64,000 bases of DNA, from the NCBI RefSeq assembly GCF_000025565.1, contig NC_014121.1:2976001-3040000 (forward strand), written 5' to 3'. A program made the position numbers and the translations under genes. The DNA comes from Enterobacter cloacae subsp. cloacae ATCC 13047. GTDB lineage: Bacteria > Pseudomonadota > Gammaproteobacteria > Enterobacterales > Enterobacteriaceae. Below are positions 50,362 through 61,478 of the stretch, piece by piece (the first letter of the stretch is position 1; the number at the start of each line of letters is the position of its first letter). The notes below the pieces were generated by a model. The model was not told the DNA's origin and did not search any database. It saw only the letters and a program-made list of their open reading frames with translations.

Positions 50362-51408
50362 ATGACTTCATTCAATCCCGTCGATCATCCGCATCGTCGT
50401 TTTAACCCGCTTAGCGGGCAATGGATTTTGGTGTCTCCGCATCGCGCCAAGCGCCCCTGGCAGGGGGCGCAAGAGACGCCTGCAAAACAGACGCTGCCAC
50501 AGCACGACCCGGACTGCTTCCTGTGTCCGGGCAACACCCGCGTAACGGGAGATAAAAACCCGGACTACAAAGGCACCTTCGTTTTCACCAACGATTTTGC
50601 CGCGCTCATGACCGACACGCCGGACGCGCCGCAGAGCGATGATCCGCTGATGCGTTGTGAAAGCGCCCGGGGAACCAGCCGCGTGATCTGCTTCTCGCCC
50701 GATCACAGCAAAACGCTACCGGAGCTTAGCGTTGATGCGCTGAAAGAGGTGGTGAGCACCTGGCAGGCACAAACTGCGGAGCTGGGCCAGACTTATCCGT
50801 GGGTGCAGGTATTCGAAAATAAAGGCGCCGCGATGGGCTGCTCTAACCCGCATCCACACGGGCAGATCTGGGCGAACAGTTTCCTGCCCAACGAAGCCGA
50901 ACGAGAAGATCGCCTGCAAAAAGCCTATTACGCGGAAAACGGCTCCCCGATGCTGGTGGACTACACCCGGCGTGAACTGGCCGACGGTAGCCGTACTGTG
51001 GTCGAAACGGAACACTGGCTGGCCGTTGTGCCGTACTGGGCGGCATGGCCCTTTGAAACGCTGCTGCTGCCTAAAGCACATGTTCAGCGCATTACGGATC
51101 TCAGCGACGCACAGCGTGACGATCTTGCGCTGGCGCTGAAAAAGCTGACCAGCCGTTACGACAATCTGTTCCAGTGCTCCTTCCCGTACTCAATGGGCTG
51201 GCACGGCGCACCGTTTAACGGCGAAGAGAATCAACACTGGCAGTTGCATGCCCATTTCTATCCGCCGCTGCTGCGTTCTGCGACGGTGCGTAAATTTATG
51301 GTGGGCTATGAAATGCTGGCGGAAACCCAGCGTGACCTGACGGCAGAACAGGCCGCAGAACGCCTGCGTGCCGTTAGCGATGTCCATTATCGCGAATCAG
51401 GAGTCTAA
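50362..51408 (+). CDS. galT: Galactose-1-phosphate uridylyltransferase
   Basis: This 348-residue HIT-superfamily enzyme has the active-site NPHPHGQIW with nucleophile His166. Zinc ligands include Cys52 and Cys55. It swaps UMP between UDP-glucose and galactose-1-phosphate. It follows galE by 9 bases. Confidence 0.98.
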   Translation: MTSFNPVDHPHRRFNPLSGQWILVSPHRAKRPWQGAQETPAKQTLPQHDPDCFLCPGNTRVTGDKNPDYKGTFVFTNDFAALMTDTPDAPQSDDPLMRCESARGTSRVICFSPDHSKTLPELSVDALKEVVSTWQAQTAELGQTYPWVQVFENKGAAMGCSNPHPHGQIWANSFLPNEAEREDRLQKAYYAENGSPMLVDYTRRELADGSRTVVETEHWLAVVPYWAAWPFETLLLPKAHVQRITDLSDAQRDDLALALKKLTSRYDNLFQCSFPYSMGWHGAPFNGEENQHWQLHAHFYPPLLRSATVRKFMVGYEMLAETQRDLTAEQAAERLRAVSDVHYRESGV

Positions 51409-51411
51409 TAA

Positions 51412-52560
51412 ATGAGTCTGAAAGATAAAACACAATCCCTGTTTGCTGAAAAATTTGGCTACCCTGCCACCCACGTTATCCAGGCACCTGGCCGCGTAAA
51501 CCTGATTGGTGAACACACCGACTACAACGACGGTTTTGTTCTGCCCTGTGCCATTGATTACCAGACGGTGATCGCCTGCGCAAAGCGCGATGACCACAAA
51601 GTGCGCGTGATTGCGGCGGATTACGGTAATGAGATGGACGAGTTTTCCCTCGATGCCCCGATTGTTATCCACGACAGCCAGCAGTGGTCCAACTATGTGC
51701 GCGGCGTGGTGAAACATCTGCAAAAGCGTAACAAGAATTTTGGCGGTGCGGATCTCGTCATCAGCGGCAACGTGCCACAAGGGGCCGGTTTAAGCTCGTC
51801 GGCATCCCTGGAAGTGGCGGTGGGAACCGTCTTCCAGCAGCTGTACCATCTGCCGCTGGACGGGGCGCAAATTGCACTGAACGGCCAGGAAGCGGAGAAT
51901 CAGTTTGTGGGCTGCAACTGCGGCATCATGGACCAGCTTATCTCCGCGCTGGGCAAAAAAGAGCATGCGTTACTGATTGACTGCCGAACGCTTGGAACCA
52001 AAGCCGTTCCCCTGCCAAAGGGTGCCGCGGTCGTGATTATCAACAGCAACTTTAAACGTACGCTGGTGGGCAGCGAGTACAACACCCGCCGCGAGCAGTG
52101 CGAAACCGGCGCACGCTTCTTCCAGCAGCCGGCCCTGCGCGACGTGACGCTTGATGAATTCAACAAAGTGGCGCACGAGCTGGATCCGGTAGTAGCAAAA
52201 CGCGTTCGTCATGTGCTGACCGAAAACGCCCGAACCGTTGAAGCCGCTTCCGCGCTGGCCAAAGGAGATCTGAAACGTATGGGGGAACTGATGGCAGAGT
52301 CCCACGCCTCCATGCGCGATGACTTCGAAATCACCGTTCCGCAAATCGATACCCTGGTGGAGATTGTCAAAGCGGTCATCGGCGATAAAGGCGGTGTACG
52401 CATGACGGGCGGTGGTTTTGGTGGCTGCATCGTCGCTCTGGTGCCGGAAGATCTCGTCCCGGCCGTCCAGTCGGCGGTGGAGAAACAGTACGAAGCCAAA
52501 ACGGGCATTAAAGAAACGTTCTATGTTTGTAAAGCATCACAAGGAGCCGGACAGTGCTAA
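51412..52560 (+). CDS. galK: Galactokinase
   Basis: This 382-residue GHMP kinase has the galactokinase signature [19 protein letters not shown], the ATP loop [20 protein letters not shown] and the C-terminal [11 protein letters not shown]. It phosphorylates galactose. It follows galT by 3 bases and overlaps galM by 7. Confidence 0.98.
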   Translation: MSLKDKTQSLFAEKFGYPATHVIQAPGRVNLIGEHTDYNDGFVLPCAIDYQTVIACAKRDDHKVRVIAADYGNEMDEFSLDAPIVIHDSQQWSNYVRGVVKHLQKRNKNFGGADLVISGNVPQGAGLSSSASLEVAVGTVFQQLYHLPLDGAQIALNGQEAENQFVGCNCGIMDQLISALGKKEHALLIDCRTLGTKAVPLPKGAAVVIINSNFKRTLVGSEYNTRREQCETGARFFQQPALRDVTLDEFNKVAHELDPVVAKRVRHVLTENARTVEAASALAKGDLKRMGELMAESHASMRDDFEITVPQIDTLVEIVKAVIGDKGGVRMTGGGFGGCIVALVPEDLVPAVQSAVEKQYEAKTGIKETFYVCKASQGAGQC

Positions 52561-53597
52561 ACGAAACGCCAACCCTCGCACCGGATGGTCTGCCGTATCG
52601 CCTGTTAACCCTGCGCAACAGCGCGGGGATGGTTGTTACGCTCATGGACTGGGGTGCCACCCTACTTTCCGCCCGCGTACCAATGCCAGACGGCAGCGTG
52701 CGCGAAACCCTTCTCGGCTGCGCGTCGCCTGAGCAGTATATCAACCAGGCCGCCTATCTTGGTGCGTCCGTCGGGCGCTATGCGAACCGCATTGCGAAAA
52801 GCCGTTTTGAGCTCGACGGTGTTCGCTACACGTTGCTGCCAAGCCAGGGTGAGAACCAGCTGCATGGTGGACCGGAAGGATTTGACAAACGCCGCTGGAA
52901 AATTGTCCAGCAAAACGACCGGGAAGTGCTGTTTTCACTTGACTCGCTGGATGGCGACCAGGGATTCCCGGGTAACCTTACCGCGTTTGCACGCTTTACG
53001 CTGACCGACGACAACCGTATCGCCATTGAATACCGTGCGACGGTCGATAAGCCGTGTCCGGTCAACCTGACCAACCACGCCTACTTCAATCTGGACGGTA
53101 ATCAGTGCGATGTGCGTAACCATAAGCTGCAGATCCTTGCGGATGCCTATTTGCCGGTGGACGAGATGGGCATTCCGTATCAGGGGCTGAAGCCCGTGGA
53201 AGGTACCAGCTTCGACTTCCGCAACGCAAAATCCATCGCCCAGGATTTCCTGAGCGATGACGATCAGCGCAAGGTGAAAGGTTACGACCACGCGTTCCTG
53301 CTGCAGGCACAAGGCGATGTGAAACAGCCTGCTGCACAGGTCTGGTCTGCGGATGAAAAACTGCAGATGACGGTCTACACCAGCGCCCCTGCCCTGCAAT
53401 TCTACTCAGGTAACTATCTTGGCGGGACAACCGCACGTGAGCACGGCGAGTACAGCGACTGGCAAGGTCTGGCGCTGGAAAGCGAGTTCCTGCCGGACAG
53501 CCCGAACCATCCCGAATGGCCACAGCCGGACTGTGTCCTGCGCCCGGGTGAAGAGTACGTCAGCGTCACCGAGTATCATTTTACTCCGCACGCTTAA
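52554..53597 (+). CDS. galM: Aldose 1-epimerase (mutarotase)
   Basis: This 347-residue enzyme interconverts alpha- and beta-galactose. GTG start at 52554, as in E. coli, overlaps the galK stop. Motifs are [34 protein letters not shown] and the catalytic Glu in [15 protein letters not shown]. It is the last gene of the operon and is followed by a terminator. Confidence 0.97.
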   Translation: MLNETPTLAPDGLPYRLLTLRNSAGMVVTLMDWGATLLSARVPMPDGSVRETLLGCASPEQYINQAAYLGASVGRYANRIAKSRFELDGVRYTLLPSQGENQLHGGPEGFDKRRWKIVQQNDREVLFSLDSLDGDQGFPGNLTAFARFTLTDDNRIAIEYRATVDKPCPVNLTNHAYFNLDGNQCDVRNHKLQILADAYLPVDEMGIPYQGLKPVEGTSFDFRNAKSIAQDFLSDDDQRKVKGYDHAFLLQAQGDVKQPAAQVWSADEKLQMTVYTSAPALQFYSGNYLGGTTAREHGEYSDWQGLALESEFLPDSPNHPEWPQPDCVLRPGEEYVSVTEYHFTPHA

Positions 53598-53618
53598 CCT
53601 CCGGCCGCAACATCGTCA

Positions 53619-53641
53619 GCCCTCCCCTGGAGGGCTTTTTT
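53619..53641 (+). terminator. Terminator of the gal operon
   Basis: GCCCTCC-CCT-GGAGGGC is followed by six T, 21 bases after galM. Confidence 0.9.
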
Positions 53642-53776
53642 CTGCACGCCTTGCTGAAAATAGCGCCAATCGCAGACAAAATCATAACCCTGGATTCACA
53701 AGCACCTTACACTCAGAGACTATTTTCGCTATGGTTAGGGTTAAGCGTTGCTGCTGGCACGGCCACGGCAATATAA

Positions 53777-53791
53777 TGAGAATTGTTATCA
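53777..53791. promoter_or_regulatory. Fur-box-like site upstream of gpmA
   Basis: TGAGAATTGTTATCA matches the inverted-repeat Fur core TGATAAT-N-ATTATCA with two mismatches. It lies 26 bases before gpmA, which is Fur-responsive in E. coli. Confidence 0.7.
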
Positions 53792-53817
53792 TTCTAAAAA
53801 TGCTTGAGGAGTAAGAG

Positions 53818-54570
53818 ATGGCTATTACTAAGCTGGTTCTGGTGCGCCACGGCGAAAGCCAGTGGAACAACGAAAACCGCTTCACCGGTTGGTACGACGT
53901 TGATCTGTCTGAGAAAGGCGTAAGCGAAGCAAAAGCGGCAGGTAAACTGCTGAAAGAAGAAGGCTTCAGCTTTGATTTTGCTTACACCTCTGTGCTGAAA
54001 CGTGCCATCCACACCCTGTGGAACGTGCTGGACGAGCTGGATCAGGCCTGGCTGCCGGTTGAGAAATCCTGGAAACTGAACGAGCGTCACTACGGTGCGC
54101 TGCAGGGTCTGAACAAAGCCGAAACCGCTGAGAAATACGGTGACGAGCAGGTTAAACAGTGGCGTCGCGGCTTCGCGGTAACCCCACCAGAGCTGACCAA
54201 AGATGACGAGCGCTATCCGGGCCACGACCCGCGTTACGCGAAACTGACCGACGCTGAGCTGCCAACCACCGAGAGCCTGGCGCTGACCATTGACCGCGTT
54301 GTTCCTTACTGGAACGAAACCATTCTGCCACGCCTGAAAAGCGGTGAGCGCGTGATCATCGCCGCTCACGGTAACTCCCTGCGCGCGCTGGTGAAATACC
54401 TGGACAACATGGGTGAAGACGAGATCCTCGAACTGAACATCCCGACTGGCGTACCGCTGGTGTATGAGTTCGACGAAAACTTCAAGCCAATCAAACACTA
54501 CTATCTGGGTAACGCGGATGAGATCGCAGCGAAAGCCGCGGCTGTTGCGAACCAGGGTAAAGCGAAGTAA
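53818..54570 (+). CDS. gpmA: 2,3-bisphosphoglycerate-dependent phosphoglycerate mutase
   Basis: This 250-residue glycolytic enzyme has the phosphohistidine motif [10 protein letters not shown] (His11) and the second catalytic region [13 protein letters not shown]. It interconverts 3- and 2-phosphoglycerate. GAGGAG precedes the start, and a Fur-like box sits at the promoter. Codon choice looks strongly biased, as expected for a highly expressed gene. Confidence 0.98.
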   Translation: MAITKLVLVRHGESQWNNENRFTGWYDVDLSEKGVSEAKAAGKLLKEEGFSFDFAYTSVLKRAIHTLWNVLDELDQAWLPVEKSWKLNERHYGALQGLNKAETAEKYGDEQVKQWRRGFAVTPPELTKDDERYPGHDPRYAKLTDAELPTTESLALTIDRVVPYWNETILPRLKSGERVIIAAHGNSLRALVKYLDNMGEDEILELNIPTGVPLVYEFDENFKPIKHYYLGNADEIAAKAAAVANQGKAK

Positions 54571-54584
54571 TTTTCGCCGGAGAT

Positions 54585-54616
54585 AAAAAAAGCGCGGAGC
54601 CTTCCGCGCTTTTTTA
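54585..54616. terminator. Bidirectional terminator between gpmA and aroG
   Basis: AAGCGCGGA / TCCGCGCTT is flanked by A-rich and T-rich runs, suitable for both convergent genes. Confidence 0.9.
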
Positions 54617-54631
54617 TTTGTGCCGGAAGAA

Positions 54632-55684
54632 TCAACCGCGACGGGCTTTTACCGCATTTGCCAGCTGACGCAGGATGGCGTCGGTATCTTCCCAGCCAAT
54701 GCAGGCATCCGTCACGCTCTTGCCATAGACCAGCGGCTCGCTGCCTTCGAGGTTCTGGTTACCCTCAACCAGATGGCTTTCAATCATCACCCCAATCACC
54801 GCTTTCTCGCCACCAGCAATCTGCTGACAAACATCTGCGCCGACTTCCATCTGCTTTTTAAACTGCTTGCTGGAGTTGGCGTGGCTGAAGTCGATCATCA
54901 CCTGAGGCGGCAGCCCGGCTTTTTCCAGCCCGACCTTCACTTCCGCGACATGTTTTGCGCTGTAGTTAGGCTCTTTACCGCCGCGCAGAATGATATGGCA
55001 GTCACCGTTACCGCTGGTGTTAACAATGGCAGAGTGACCCCATTTGGTCACGGACAGGAAGCAGTGTGGTGCCCCTGCCGCATTGATGGCATCAATAGCG
55101 ACTTTGATGGTGCCATCGGTACCGTTTTTAAAACCCACCGGGCAAGAGAGGCCGGACGCCAGTTCACGGTGAACCTGAGATTCAGTGGTACGCGCGCCAA
55201 TGGCGCCCCAGCTCATCAGGTCTGCCAGATATTGTGGCGTGATCATATCCAGGAACTCACCGGCGGCTGGCAGGCCACTGTCGTTAATCTCCAGCAGCAG
55301 CTTGCGCGCAATACGCAGGCCGTCGTTAATCTGGAAGCTGTTGTCCATATGCGGATCGTTAATCAGCCCTTTCCAGCCAACGGTGGTGCGCGGCTTTTCA
55401 AAGTACACGCGCATCACAATTTCCAGCTCATCTTTAAGCTCTTCGCGCAGCTTAAGCAGTCTCGCGGCATACTCTTTTGCCGCGGCAGGATCGTGGATAG
55501 AGCACGGGCCAATCACCACCAGAAGACGATCGTCATTACCTTTCAGGATCTTGTGGATCGCTTTACGAGCATGAGAAACCGTATTTGCGGCATTTTCAGT
55601 GGCGGGGAATTTCTCAAGGAGTGCTACAGGAGGTAATAACTCATTGATCTCTTTAATGCGTAAATCGTCGTTCTGATAATTCAT
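54632..55684 (-). CDS. aroG: DAHP synthase, phenylalanine-sensitive
   Basis: This 350-residue enzyme condenses phosphoenolpyruvate with erythrose-4-phosphate to start aromatic amino acid synthesis. Motifs are VIGPCSIHDP, RVYFEKPRTTVGWKGLINDPH, GARTTESQVHRELAS and IDFSHANSSKQF. The close match to E. coli AroG supports feedback control by phenylalanine. A TyrR box lies upstream. Confidence 0.97.
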   Translation of the reverse strand: MNYQNDDLRIKEINELLPPVALLEKFPATENAANTVSHARKAIHKILKGNDDRLLVVIGPCSIHDPAAAKEYAARLLKLREELKDELEIVMRVYFEKPRTTVGWKGLINDPHMDNSFQINDGLRIARKLLLEINDSGLPAAGEFLDMITPQYLADLMSWGAIGARTTESQVHRELASGLSCPVGFKNGTDGTIKVAIDAINAAGAPHCFLSVTKWGHSAIVNTSGNGDCHIILRGGKEPNYSAKHVAEVKVGLEKAGLPPQVMIDFSHANSSKQFKKQMEVGADVCQQIAGGEKAVIGVMIESHLVEGNQNLEGSEPLVYGKSVTDACIGWEDTDAILRQLANAVKARRG

Positions 55685-55754
55685 CTTCTTTCCAGCTCTG
55701 CCATATCTTTAGTAATGAAAGCAATCCTTTCAATCTATCTTGTCGACCAGGAAG

Positions 55755-55772
55755 TGTAAACACGGTTTTACA
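55755..55772. promoter_or_regulatory. TyrR box upstream of aroG
   Basis: TGTAAA-CACGGT-TTTACA is a perfect match to the TyrR consensus TGTAAA-N6-TTTACA, 71 bases before aroG. Confidence 0.9.
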
Positions 55773-55988
55773 CTTCACGCAGATAATTCCTGGAATTCGC
55801 CTAAAAATCGCCACAAAATAGCGAAAAACGAGATCTAACCTAAGCTTTTTAACTGTAACAACCATTTTTGCTTTATTAAACGCGATTCCCTACTGACGTA
55901 AGTCCGTCTGGCGGGATCTTTCGCCTCTGAAAAAGATGCACTGTTGGAGAATGTTATCCAGCGTAACGACAAGAACAGGAGCACCATG

Positions 55989-56366
55989 ATGAAAATGACG
56001 AAACTGGCAACTCTCTTCCTGACGGCAACCCTCACCCTGGCAAGCGGCAGCGTTCTTGCGGCTGAAACGAGCTCATCGGGTAACGGCGATGCTAACGCGG
56101 CTGCGTCAGCAGGCCAGGTGGCCCCTGATGCCAAACAGAATGTCGCCCCGAACAATGTCGATAACAGCCAAATTAATAACGGGAACACGAACACCGGCGG
56201 CACGATGCTGCACCCTGATGGTACCGACTCCGGTACCATGAATCATGACAATATGAGCAAGGATGAGGTTCACAAAAACACGATGTGTAAAGACGGCCGT
56301 TGCCCGGACGCGAATGACAAAGTGGGCGATGATGCCAATACCAAAACGGATGGTACAACCCAGTAA
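55989..56366 (+). CDS. ybgS: Secreted/periplasmic protein YbgS
   Basis: This 125-residue protein starts at [10 protein letters not shown] (ATG 55989), with AGGAG 7 bases upstream, as in E. coli; an adjacent ATG three bases earlier is too close to the site. A signal peptide ends near SVLA. The mature part is Asn/Asp/Thr-rich and low in hydrophobics, with the conserved [13 protein letters not shown] holding two Cys. Its function is unknown. Confidence 0.92.
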   Translation: MKMTKLATLFLTATLTLASGSVLAAETSSSGNGDANAAASAGQVAPDAKQNVAPNNVDNSQINNGNTNTGGTMLHPDGTDSGTMNHDNMSKDEVHKNTMCKDGRCPDANDKVGDDANTKTDGTTQ

Positions 56367-56386
56367 CCGGTTATTGATTTAACTGC

Positions 56387-56417
56387 GAAAGGAGAGCTCA
56401 GGCTCTCCTTTCTTTTT
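56387..56417 (+). terminator. Terminator after ybgS
   Basis: AAAGGAGAGC / GCTCTCCTTT is followed by CTTTTT. Confidence 0.85.
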
Positions 56418-56472
56418 GAGTAACTTATTAAAAACGCTACACTAATAACAATAACGAATCAGGAAAGATAAC

Positions 56473-57405
56473 ATGGCTCACACACATTCCCACGCCTCCG
56501 GCGACGACAACGCTAAACGCTTGCTGCTGGCCTTCGGCGTTACCGCCACCTTCATGATTATTGAGGTCATCGGCGGTTTGATCTCCGGCTCCCTGGCGCT
56601 GCTGGCTGACGCCGGACATATGCTTACCGATGCAGCAGCGCTGCTTTTTGCCCTCCTGGCCGTACAGTTTGCCCGTCGTCCTCCTAATGCACGCCATACA
56701 TTCGGCTGGCTGAGGCTGACGACGCTTGCCGCGTTTGTTAATGCGATTGCGCTGGTGGTCATTACCCTTCTTATCGTCTGGGAGGCCATTCAGCGCTTCA
56801 GACACCCTCAGCCGGTCGCCGGGATGACAATGATGGCGATCGCCGTGGCGGGGCTGCTTGCCAATCTTCTGGCCTTCTGGATTTTGCATCGCGGCAGTGG
56901 CGAAAAGAACCTTAACGTACGCGCCGCCGCTCTGCATGTGATGGGAGATTTACTGGGCTCGGTGGGAGCCATTGTTGCCGCACTGGTGATCCTCTACACC
57001 GGCTGGACGCCTGTCGACCCTATTCTTTCTGTACTGGTCTCGTGTCTGGTGTTACGCAGCGCCTGGCGGCTATTGAAGGAGAGCGTCAATGAGTTGCTTG
57101 AGGGGGCGCCTGCCTCTGTGGATATCGCCGAGTTAAAACGTAATCTGCATCGTTCAGTTCCTGAAGTACGTAACGTCCACCACGTACACGTCTGGCTGGT
57201 GGGCGAGAAACCGGTTATGACGTTGCACGTCCAGGTGATCCCGCCGCACGACCACGATGCGCTGCTCGAACGCATCCAGCACTTTCTTGAACATCACTAT
57301 GAAATTGGTCACGCGACCATCCAGATGGAGTACCAGCCCTGTAACGGGCCGGATTGCCACCTGAATGAGGCGCAGTCCGACCATTCACATCATCACCACC
57401 ATTAA
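56473..57405 (+). CDS. zitB: Zinc transporter ZitB (CDF family)
   Basis: This 310-residue cation diffusion facilitator has six hydrophobic segments. His/Asp metal sites are [16 protein letters not shown] in helix 2 and [13 protein letters not shown] in helix 5. The tails are His-rich ([12 protein letters not shown] and the final HHHHH). It exports zinc in exchange for protons. Its stop overlaps the pnuC stop by 4 bases on the other strand. Confidence 0.96.
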   Translation: MAHTHSHASGDDNAKRLLLAFGVTATFMIIEVIGGLISGSLALLADAGHMLTDAAALLFALLAVQFARRPPNARHTFGWLRLTTLAAFVNAIALVVITLLIVWEAIQRFRHPQPVAGMTMMAIAVAGLLANLLAFWILHRGSGEKNLNVRAAALHVMGDLLGSVGAIVAALVILYTGWTPVDPILSVLVSCLVLRSAWRLLKESVNELLEGAPASVDIAELKRNLHRSVPEVRNVHHVHVWLVGEKPVMTLHVQVIPPHDHDALLERIQHFLEHHYEIGHATIQMEYQPCNGPDCHLNEAQSDHSHHHHH

Positions 57406-58121
57406 CTGGAGAGCGCGTGAGAGCCTCGCTCACGCGCGCTGTTAATCCACATCCGGCTTCCGTTCAGGGCAATGAAGGTCAACAGCAGATATTCCAGAGA
57501 CATCGCATAGACGCCCTGCAGGGCGAAAATCACCACGCTGATGACATTGATGATGACCCACAGCAGCCAGTTCTCAACGTATTTACGGGTCATCAGGATC
57601 ATCGCCGCAATGGACAACACCATCATGCAGGAATCCCAGAACGGGAAAGCATCCGGCTGAAGCACAGGCATTGTCACCTGTAACCCGATGCCGGACATGG
57701 CCACCACAGCAATGCGGGTCAGGAAAGCAAATACCGGGTTGATGTAGACCGTCATTAAACCAATGGCGACCACACACGCGACAAACCAGGCGATGGCTTT
57801 CGGCAAGGGTAACCAGCGGATCTGCAGCTCGGCCTCCTGCTGGCTGTTCTGCCGAGACCACGCGTACCACCCGTAGATATTGGCCGCAAAAAAGAACTGC
57901 TGCAAAAGCAAGCTTGCGTAGAGCTGGATCTGGAAGAAGATAATCGCAAACAGCGTAACGTTAATGAGCCCGAACGCGTAATTGCTGATCTTCTCCAGGC
58001 TTGCGAGCCAGATACAGAGTAATCCCGCCAGCGTGCCAACGGCCTCAATCCATGACAGGTCATAGCCACCTGCACCAATCGGTATATGAACCAGAATGTT
58101 TTGTGTGCTAAAAAAATCCAT
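57402..58121 (-). CDS. pnuC: Nicotinamide riboside transporter PnuC
   Basis: This 239-residue inner-membrane protein has seven or so helices. The family motifs are [10 protein letters not shown] and a C-terminal [28 protein letters not shown] helix pair. It imports nicotinamide riboside. The start at 58121 gives [16 protein letters not shown] as in E. coli. It lies 22 bases after nadA and is probably co-transcribed under NadR control. Confidence 0.95.
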   Translation of the reverse strand: MDFFSTQNILVHIPIGAGGYDLSWIEAVGTLAGLLCIWLASLEKISNYAFGLINVTLFAIIFFQIQLYASLLLQQFFFAANIYGWYAWSRQNSQQEAELQIRWLPLPKAIAWFVACVVAIGLMTVYINPVFAFLTRIAVVAMSGIGLQVTMPVLQPDAFPFWDSCMMVLSIAAMILMTRKYVENWLLWVIINVISVVIFALQGVYAMSLEYLLLTFIALNGSRMWINSARERGSHALSS

Positions 58122-58143
58122 CTTTTCCCCGGGACGTAGTGAA

Positions 58144-59187
58144 TTAAGTACGTAGTGTAGCCGCAAAATCCAGCATGCGGTTAAGTGGAACTAACGCGCC
58201 TTCACGCAGAGCGGCATCCACATGGATTTCATGCGCCGCACCGCCGGTTTCTAACCCTTCGGCAATCGCTTTCAGGCCGTTCATCGCCATCCACGGGCAG
58301 TGCGCACAGCTGCGGCACGTGGCCCCCTCGCCTGCGGTTGGCGCTTCGAGGAGCTCTTTCTCCGGCACGGCCTTCTGCATCTTGTAGAAGATACCGCGAT
58401 CGGTCGCCACGATAAGCTGCTTATGCGGCAACGTTCTGGCAGCATTAATAAGCTGGCTGGTTGAACCCACGGCATTGGCCATGTCGACAATCGACTGCGG
58501 TGATTCAGGATGAACAAGAATAGCGGCATCAGGGTAAAGCGCCTTCATGCGGGACAGTGCCTGCGTCTTGAACTCGTCATGAACGATGCAGGCGCCCTGC
58601 CAGCAGAGCACGTCTGCCCCGGTCTGCTTCTGGACGTAGCTTCCCAGATGGCGGTCGGGTGCCCAGATAATCTTCTCACCCAGGCTGTCCAGGTGCTCAA
58701 TCAGTTCAACGGCGATGCTCGACGTAACAACCCAGTCTGCGCGCGCTTTCACTGCAGCGGACGTATTGGCGTACACCACCACGGTCCGGTCAGGATGGGC
58801 ATCGCAGAAGGCCGAGAATTCGTCAATCGGACAGCCGAGATCCAGTGAACACTCCGCGTTCAGCGTTGGCATCAGGATGGTTTTTTCAGGGCTAAGGATT
58901 TTTGCCGTTTCCCCCATAAAACGCACCCCCGCAACCAGGAGCGTGGAAGCAGGATGTTTTGCACCAAAGCGCGCCATCTCCAGAGAGTCAGAAATACAGC
59001 CTCCGGTCTCTTCCGCCAGCTGCTGGATTTCCGGATCGGTGTAGTAATGTGCCACCATCACGGCATCTCGCTCTTTGAGAAGACGCTTGATTTTCTCACG
59101 GTAGAACTGCTTTTCATCCATGCTCAGCGGAACAGGCTTCGGCGGGAAGGGATAGATTGCGGCTTCAGGATCAAACATCACGCTCAT
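58144..59187 (-). CDS. nadA: Quinolinate synthase A
   Basis: This 347-residue 4Fe-4S enzyme makes quinolinate from iminoaspartate and dihydroxyacetone phosphate in NAD synthesis. Cluster cysteines lie in [22 protein letters not shown] and [16 protein letters not shown]. Its length equals E. coli NadA. It is first in nadA-pnuC, with a NadR-like box upstream. Confidence 0.97.
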   Translation of the reverse strand: MSVMFDPEAAIYPFPPKPVPLSMDEKQFYREKIKRLLKERDAVMVAHYYTDPEIQQLAEETGGCISDSLEMARFGAKHPASTLLVAGVRFMGETAKILSPEKTILMPTLNAECSLDLGCPIDEFSAFCDAHPDRTVVVYANTSAAVKARADWVVTSSIAVELIEHLDSLGEKIIWAPDRHLGSYVQKQTGADVLCWQGACIVHDEFKTQALSRMKALYPDAAILVHPESPQSIVDMANAVGSTSQLINAARTLPHKQLIVATDRGIFYKMQKAVPEKELLEAPTAGEGATCRSCAHCPWMAMNGLKAIAEGLETGGAAHEIHVDAALREGALVPLNRMLDFAATLRT

Positions 59188-59260
59188 TATGGCTTCTCGT
59201 TTTACTGGCTTAACAATATTGCCTTTCTTTTGCCTGACATAGCAAAACGCAGGGCAACTG

Positions 59261-59278
59261 TGTTTTGTATACTAAACA
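59261..59278. promoter_or_regulatory. NadR-like box upstream of nadA
   Basis: TGTTTT-GTATAC-TAAACA matches the NadR consensus TGTTTA-N6-TAAACA with one mismatch, 74 bases before nadA. Confidence 0.75.
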
Positions 59279-59348
59279 AGATAGCGAATCTGGAGTGAAA
59301 AGTCACCGGGAATAGATGTGCGGAGCATTTGTTGTATTGCAGATAGCA

Positions 59349-59373
59349 AAAAAGCGCCTTTAGGGCGCTTTTT
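59349..59373 (-). terminator. Terminator of the tRNA operon
   Basis: On the minus strand AAAAAGCGCC / GGCGCTTTTTT forms a strong Rho-independent hairpin just after the last tRNA-Lys. Confidence 0.9.
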
Positions 59374-59378
59374 AACAT

Positions 59379-59454
59379 TGGTGGGTCGTGCAGGATTCGA
59401 ACCTGCGACCAATTGATTAAAAGTCAACTGCTCTACCAACTGAGCTAACGACCC
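59379..59454 (-). tRNA. tRNA-Lys (UUU)
   Basis: The gene is 76 bases including an encoded CCA. The acceptor stem is GGGTCGT, the anticodon TTT lies in ACTTTTAAT, and the T arm is GGTTCGAATCC. It is identical to the three other Lys copies in the array and is last before the terminator. Confidence 0.98.
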
Positions 59455-59476
59455 CTTGCGGGATTTTTCTTCGAAG

Positions 59477-59552
59477 TGGTGGGTCGTGCAGGATTCGAAC
59501 CTGCGACCAATTGATTAAAAGTCAACTGCTCTACCAACTGAGCTAACGACCC
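59477..59552 (-). tRNA. tRNA-Lys (UUU)
   Basis: The 76-base gene is identical to the other lysine copies, with encoded CCA. It lies 22 bases upstream of the last copy. Confidence 0.98.
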
Positions 59553-59598
59553 ATTCGGGTGCTGACTTCGAAGATTTTACTCGGTTCCACGTTTGAAG

Positions 59599-59615
59599 TG
59601 GTGGGTCGTGCAGGA
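59599..59615 (-). pseudogene. Truncated tRNA-Lys 3' fragment in the array
   Basis: The 17 bases TCCTGCACGACCCACCA (minus strand) equal the 3' end of tRNA-Lys including CCA. They are preceded by unrelated GC-rich small hairpins (59616-59666) instead of the tRNA body. It is a relic of a lost copy or a spacer element. Confidence 0.85.
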
Positions 59616-59698
59616 TGACTCGGCTTCGCCTCGCCCTTCGGGCCGTTGCTAAAGCAACGTTATCCTTCACGTTTAATATCTGAGTAAGACATTAAAAT

Positions 59699-59774
59699 TG
59701 GTGGGTCGTGCAGGATTCGAACCTGCGACCAATTGATTAAAAGTCAACTGCTCTACCAACTGAGCTAACGACCC
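59699..59774 (-). tRNA. tRNA-Lys (UUU)
   Basis: This is the third identical 76-base copy with encoded CCA. It lies only 3 bases downstream of tRNA-Val in the same transcript. Confidence 0.98.
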
Positions 59775-59777
59775 GAG

Positions 59778-59853
59778 TGGTGGGTGATGACGGGCTCGAA
59801 CCGCCGACCCCCTCCGTGTAAAGGAGATGCTCTACCAACTGAGCTAATCACCC
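59778..59853 (-). tRNA. tRNA-Val (UAC)
   Basis: The gene is 76 bases with CCA. The acceptor stem is GGGTGAT, the anticodon TAC lies in CCTTTACACGG, and the T arm is CGGTTCGAGCC. It corresponds to valT/valZ of the E. coli lysT array. Confidence 0.97.
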
Positions 59854-59880
59854 ACTCTGTACTGCCGGAACTGCTTTAAG

Positions 59881-59956
59881 TGGTGGGTCGTGCAGGATTC
59901 GAACCTGCGACCAATTGATTAAAAGTCAACTGCTCTACCAACTGAGCTAACGACCC
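59881..59956 (-). tRNA. tRNA-Lys (UUU), first of the operon
   Basis: This 76-base copy is closest to the promoter. With it the array reads Lys-Val-Lys-(relic)-Lys-Lys; E. coli has seven tRNAs here. Confidence 0.98.
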
Positions 59957-59999
59957 ACTTTTACGCTGCTTTCACGTTGTTTGATATCCCGTGGCAACG

Positions 60000-60034
60000 G
60001 CGGCATATATTACTGATTTAAGAATTCTGCGCAA
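60000..60034 (-). promoter_or_regulatory. Promoter of the tRNA operon
   Basis: On the minus strand TTGCGC, a 16-base spacer and TAATAT are followed by a GC-rich GCCGCCG. This resembles a stringently controlled stable-RNA promoter. Confidence 0.6.
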
Positions 60035-60117
60035 CAAAAATTTCGATGAAGATCACTTAACTGCTTAGTAATCATGCTGCACGACCAGAAATAACGCGAT
60101 TTCTGGTCATGCGATAA

Positions 60118-60912
60118 TCATCCCATCGAACTCAGACGTTTTTGCGCCTGTTTGGCCCCTTCCGTGCCCGGGAATTTTGCAACCACCTGCTGATAAACCG
60201 CTTTGGCTTTCGCAGTGTCACCTTTGTCCTGCATGATCACGCCGACCTTAAACATCGCATCAGGCGCTTTTGGCGATTTGGGGTAATTTTTCACCACAGA
60301 AGCGAAATAAAACGCCGCATCGTCTTTTTTACCCTTGTTGTAATTCAACTGACCCAGCCAGTAATTTGCGTTTGGCTGGTAAGTGGAATCCGGGTACTTC
60401 TTAACGAAGTTCTGAAACGCAACGATAGCATCATCCTGGCGCGATTTATCCTGTACCAGTGCAATGGCCGCGTTGTAATCCGTGTTCGCGTCACCACTCT
60501 GCACAGGCGCCCCTGTCGCAGCAGAGGCATCGGCTGAAGGCGCTGGCGCGTCTGTGGCCGCTCCGCTTTGATCGCCCGCTGCTGGTTGCGCTGCTGCCCC
60601 CCCGCTGCTCAGGCTATCAATCTGCAGCAAGATCTGCTTTTGACGTTCCACAACCTGGTTAAGCTGATACTGGCTCTCCTGAATCTGACCACGGAGGGAG
60701 TCGATATCAGTTTGGTTATCGGAAAGTTGTTGCTGGAGTTGGGTTAAAAGCTGACTGTGAGCGTTAGAGATACGCTCGAGTTGAGTGACCCGGTCTTCCA
60801 CCGAGCCTGAGCCGACACTACTGATTGGTGCCTGAGCAAAAGCGGCCCAGGGGGCCGCTATTCCAACCAGTAACGACAGACTCAACAGATGATGTCTGAA
60901 GTTACTGCTCAT
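60118..60912 (-). CDS. cpoB: Cell-division coordinator CpoB (YbgF)
   Basis: This 264-residue periplasmic protein has a signal peptide ending AFA near residue 26. A coiled-coil trimerisation region covers about residues 35-100. A Ser/Ala/Gly-rich linker is followed by C-terminal TPR repeats (NYWLGQLNYNKGKKDDAAFYF, FKVGVIMQDKGDTAKAKAVY). It links TolA to PBP1B during septation. It is the last gene of the Tol-Pal cluster, 9 bases after pal. Confidence 0.96.
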   Translation of the reverse strand: MSSNFRHHLLSLSLLVGIAAPWAAFAQAPISSVGSGSVEDRVTQLERISNAHSQLLTQLQQQLSDNQTDIDSLRGQIQESQYQLNQVVERQKQILLQIDSLSSGGAAAQPAAGDQSGAATDAPAPSADASAATGAPVQSGDANTDYNAAIALVQDKSRQDDAIVAFQNFVKKYPDSTYQPNANYWLGQLNYNKGKKDDAAFYFASVVKNYPKSPKAPDAMFKVGVIMQDKGDTAKAKAVYQQVVAKFPGTEGAKQAQKRLSSMG

Positions 60913-60921
60913 GCAATTCTC

Positions 60922-61467
<546 letters not shown>

Positions 61468-61478
61468 TTAATTATTAT

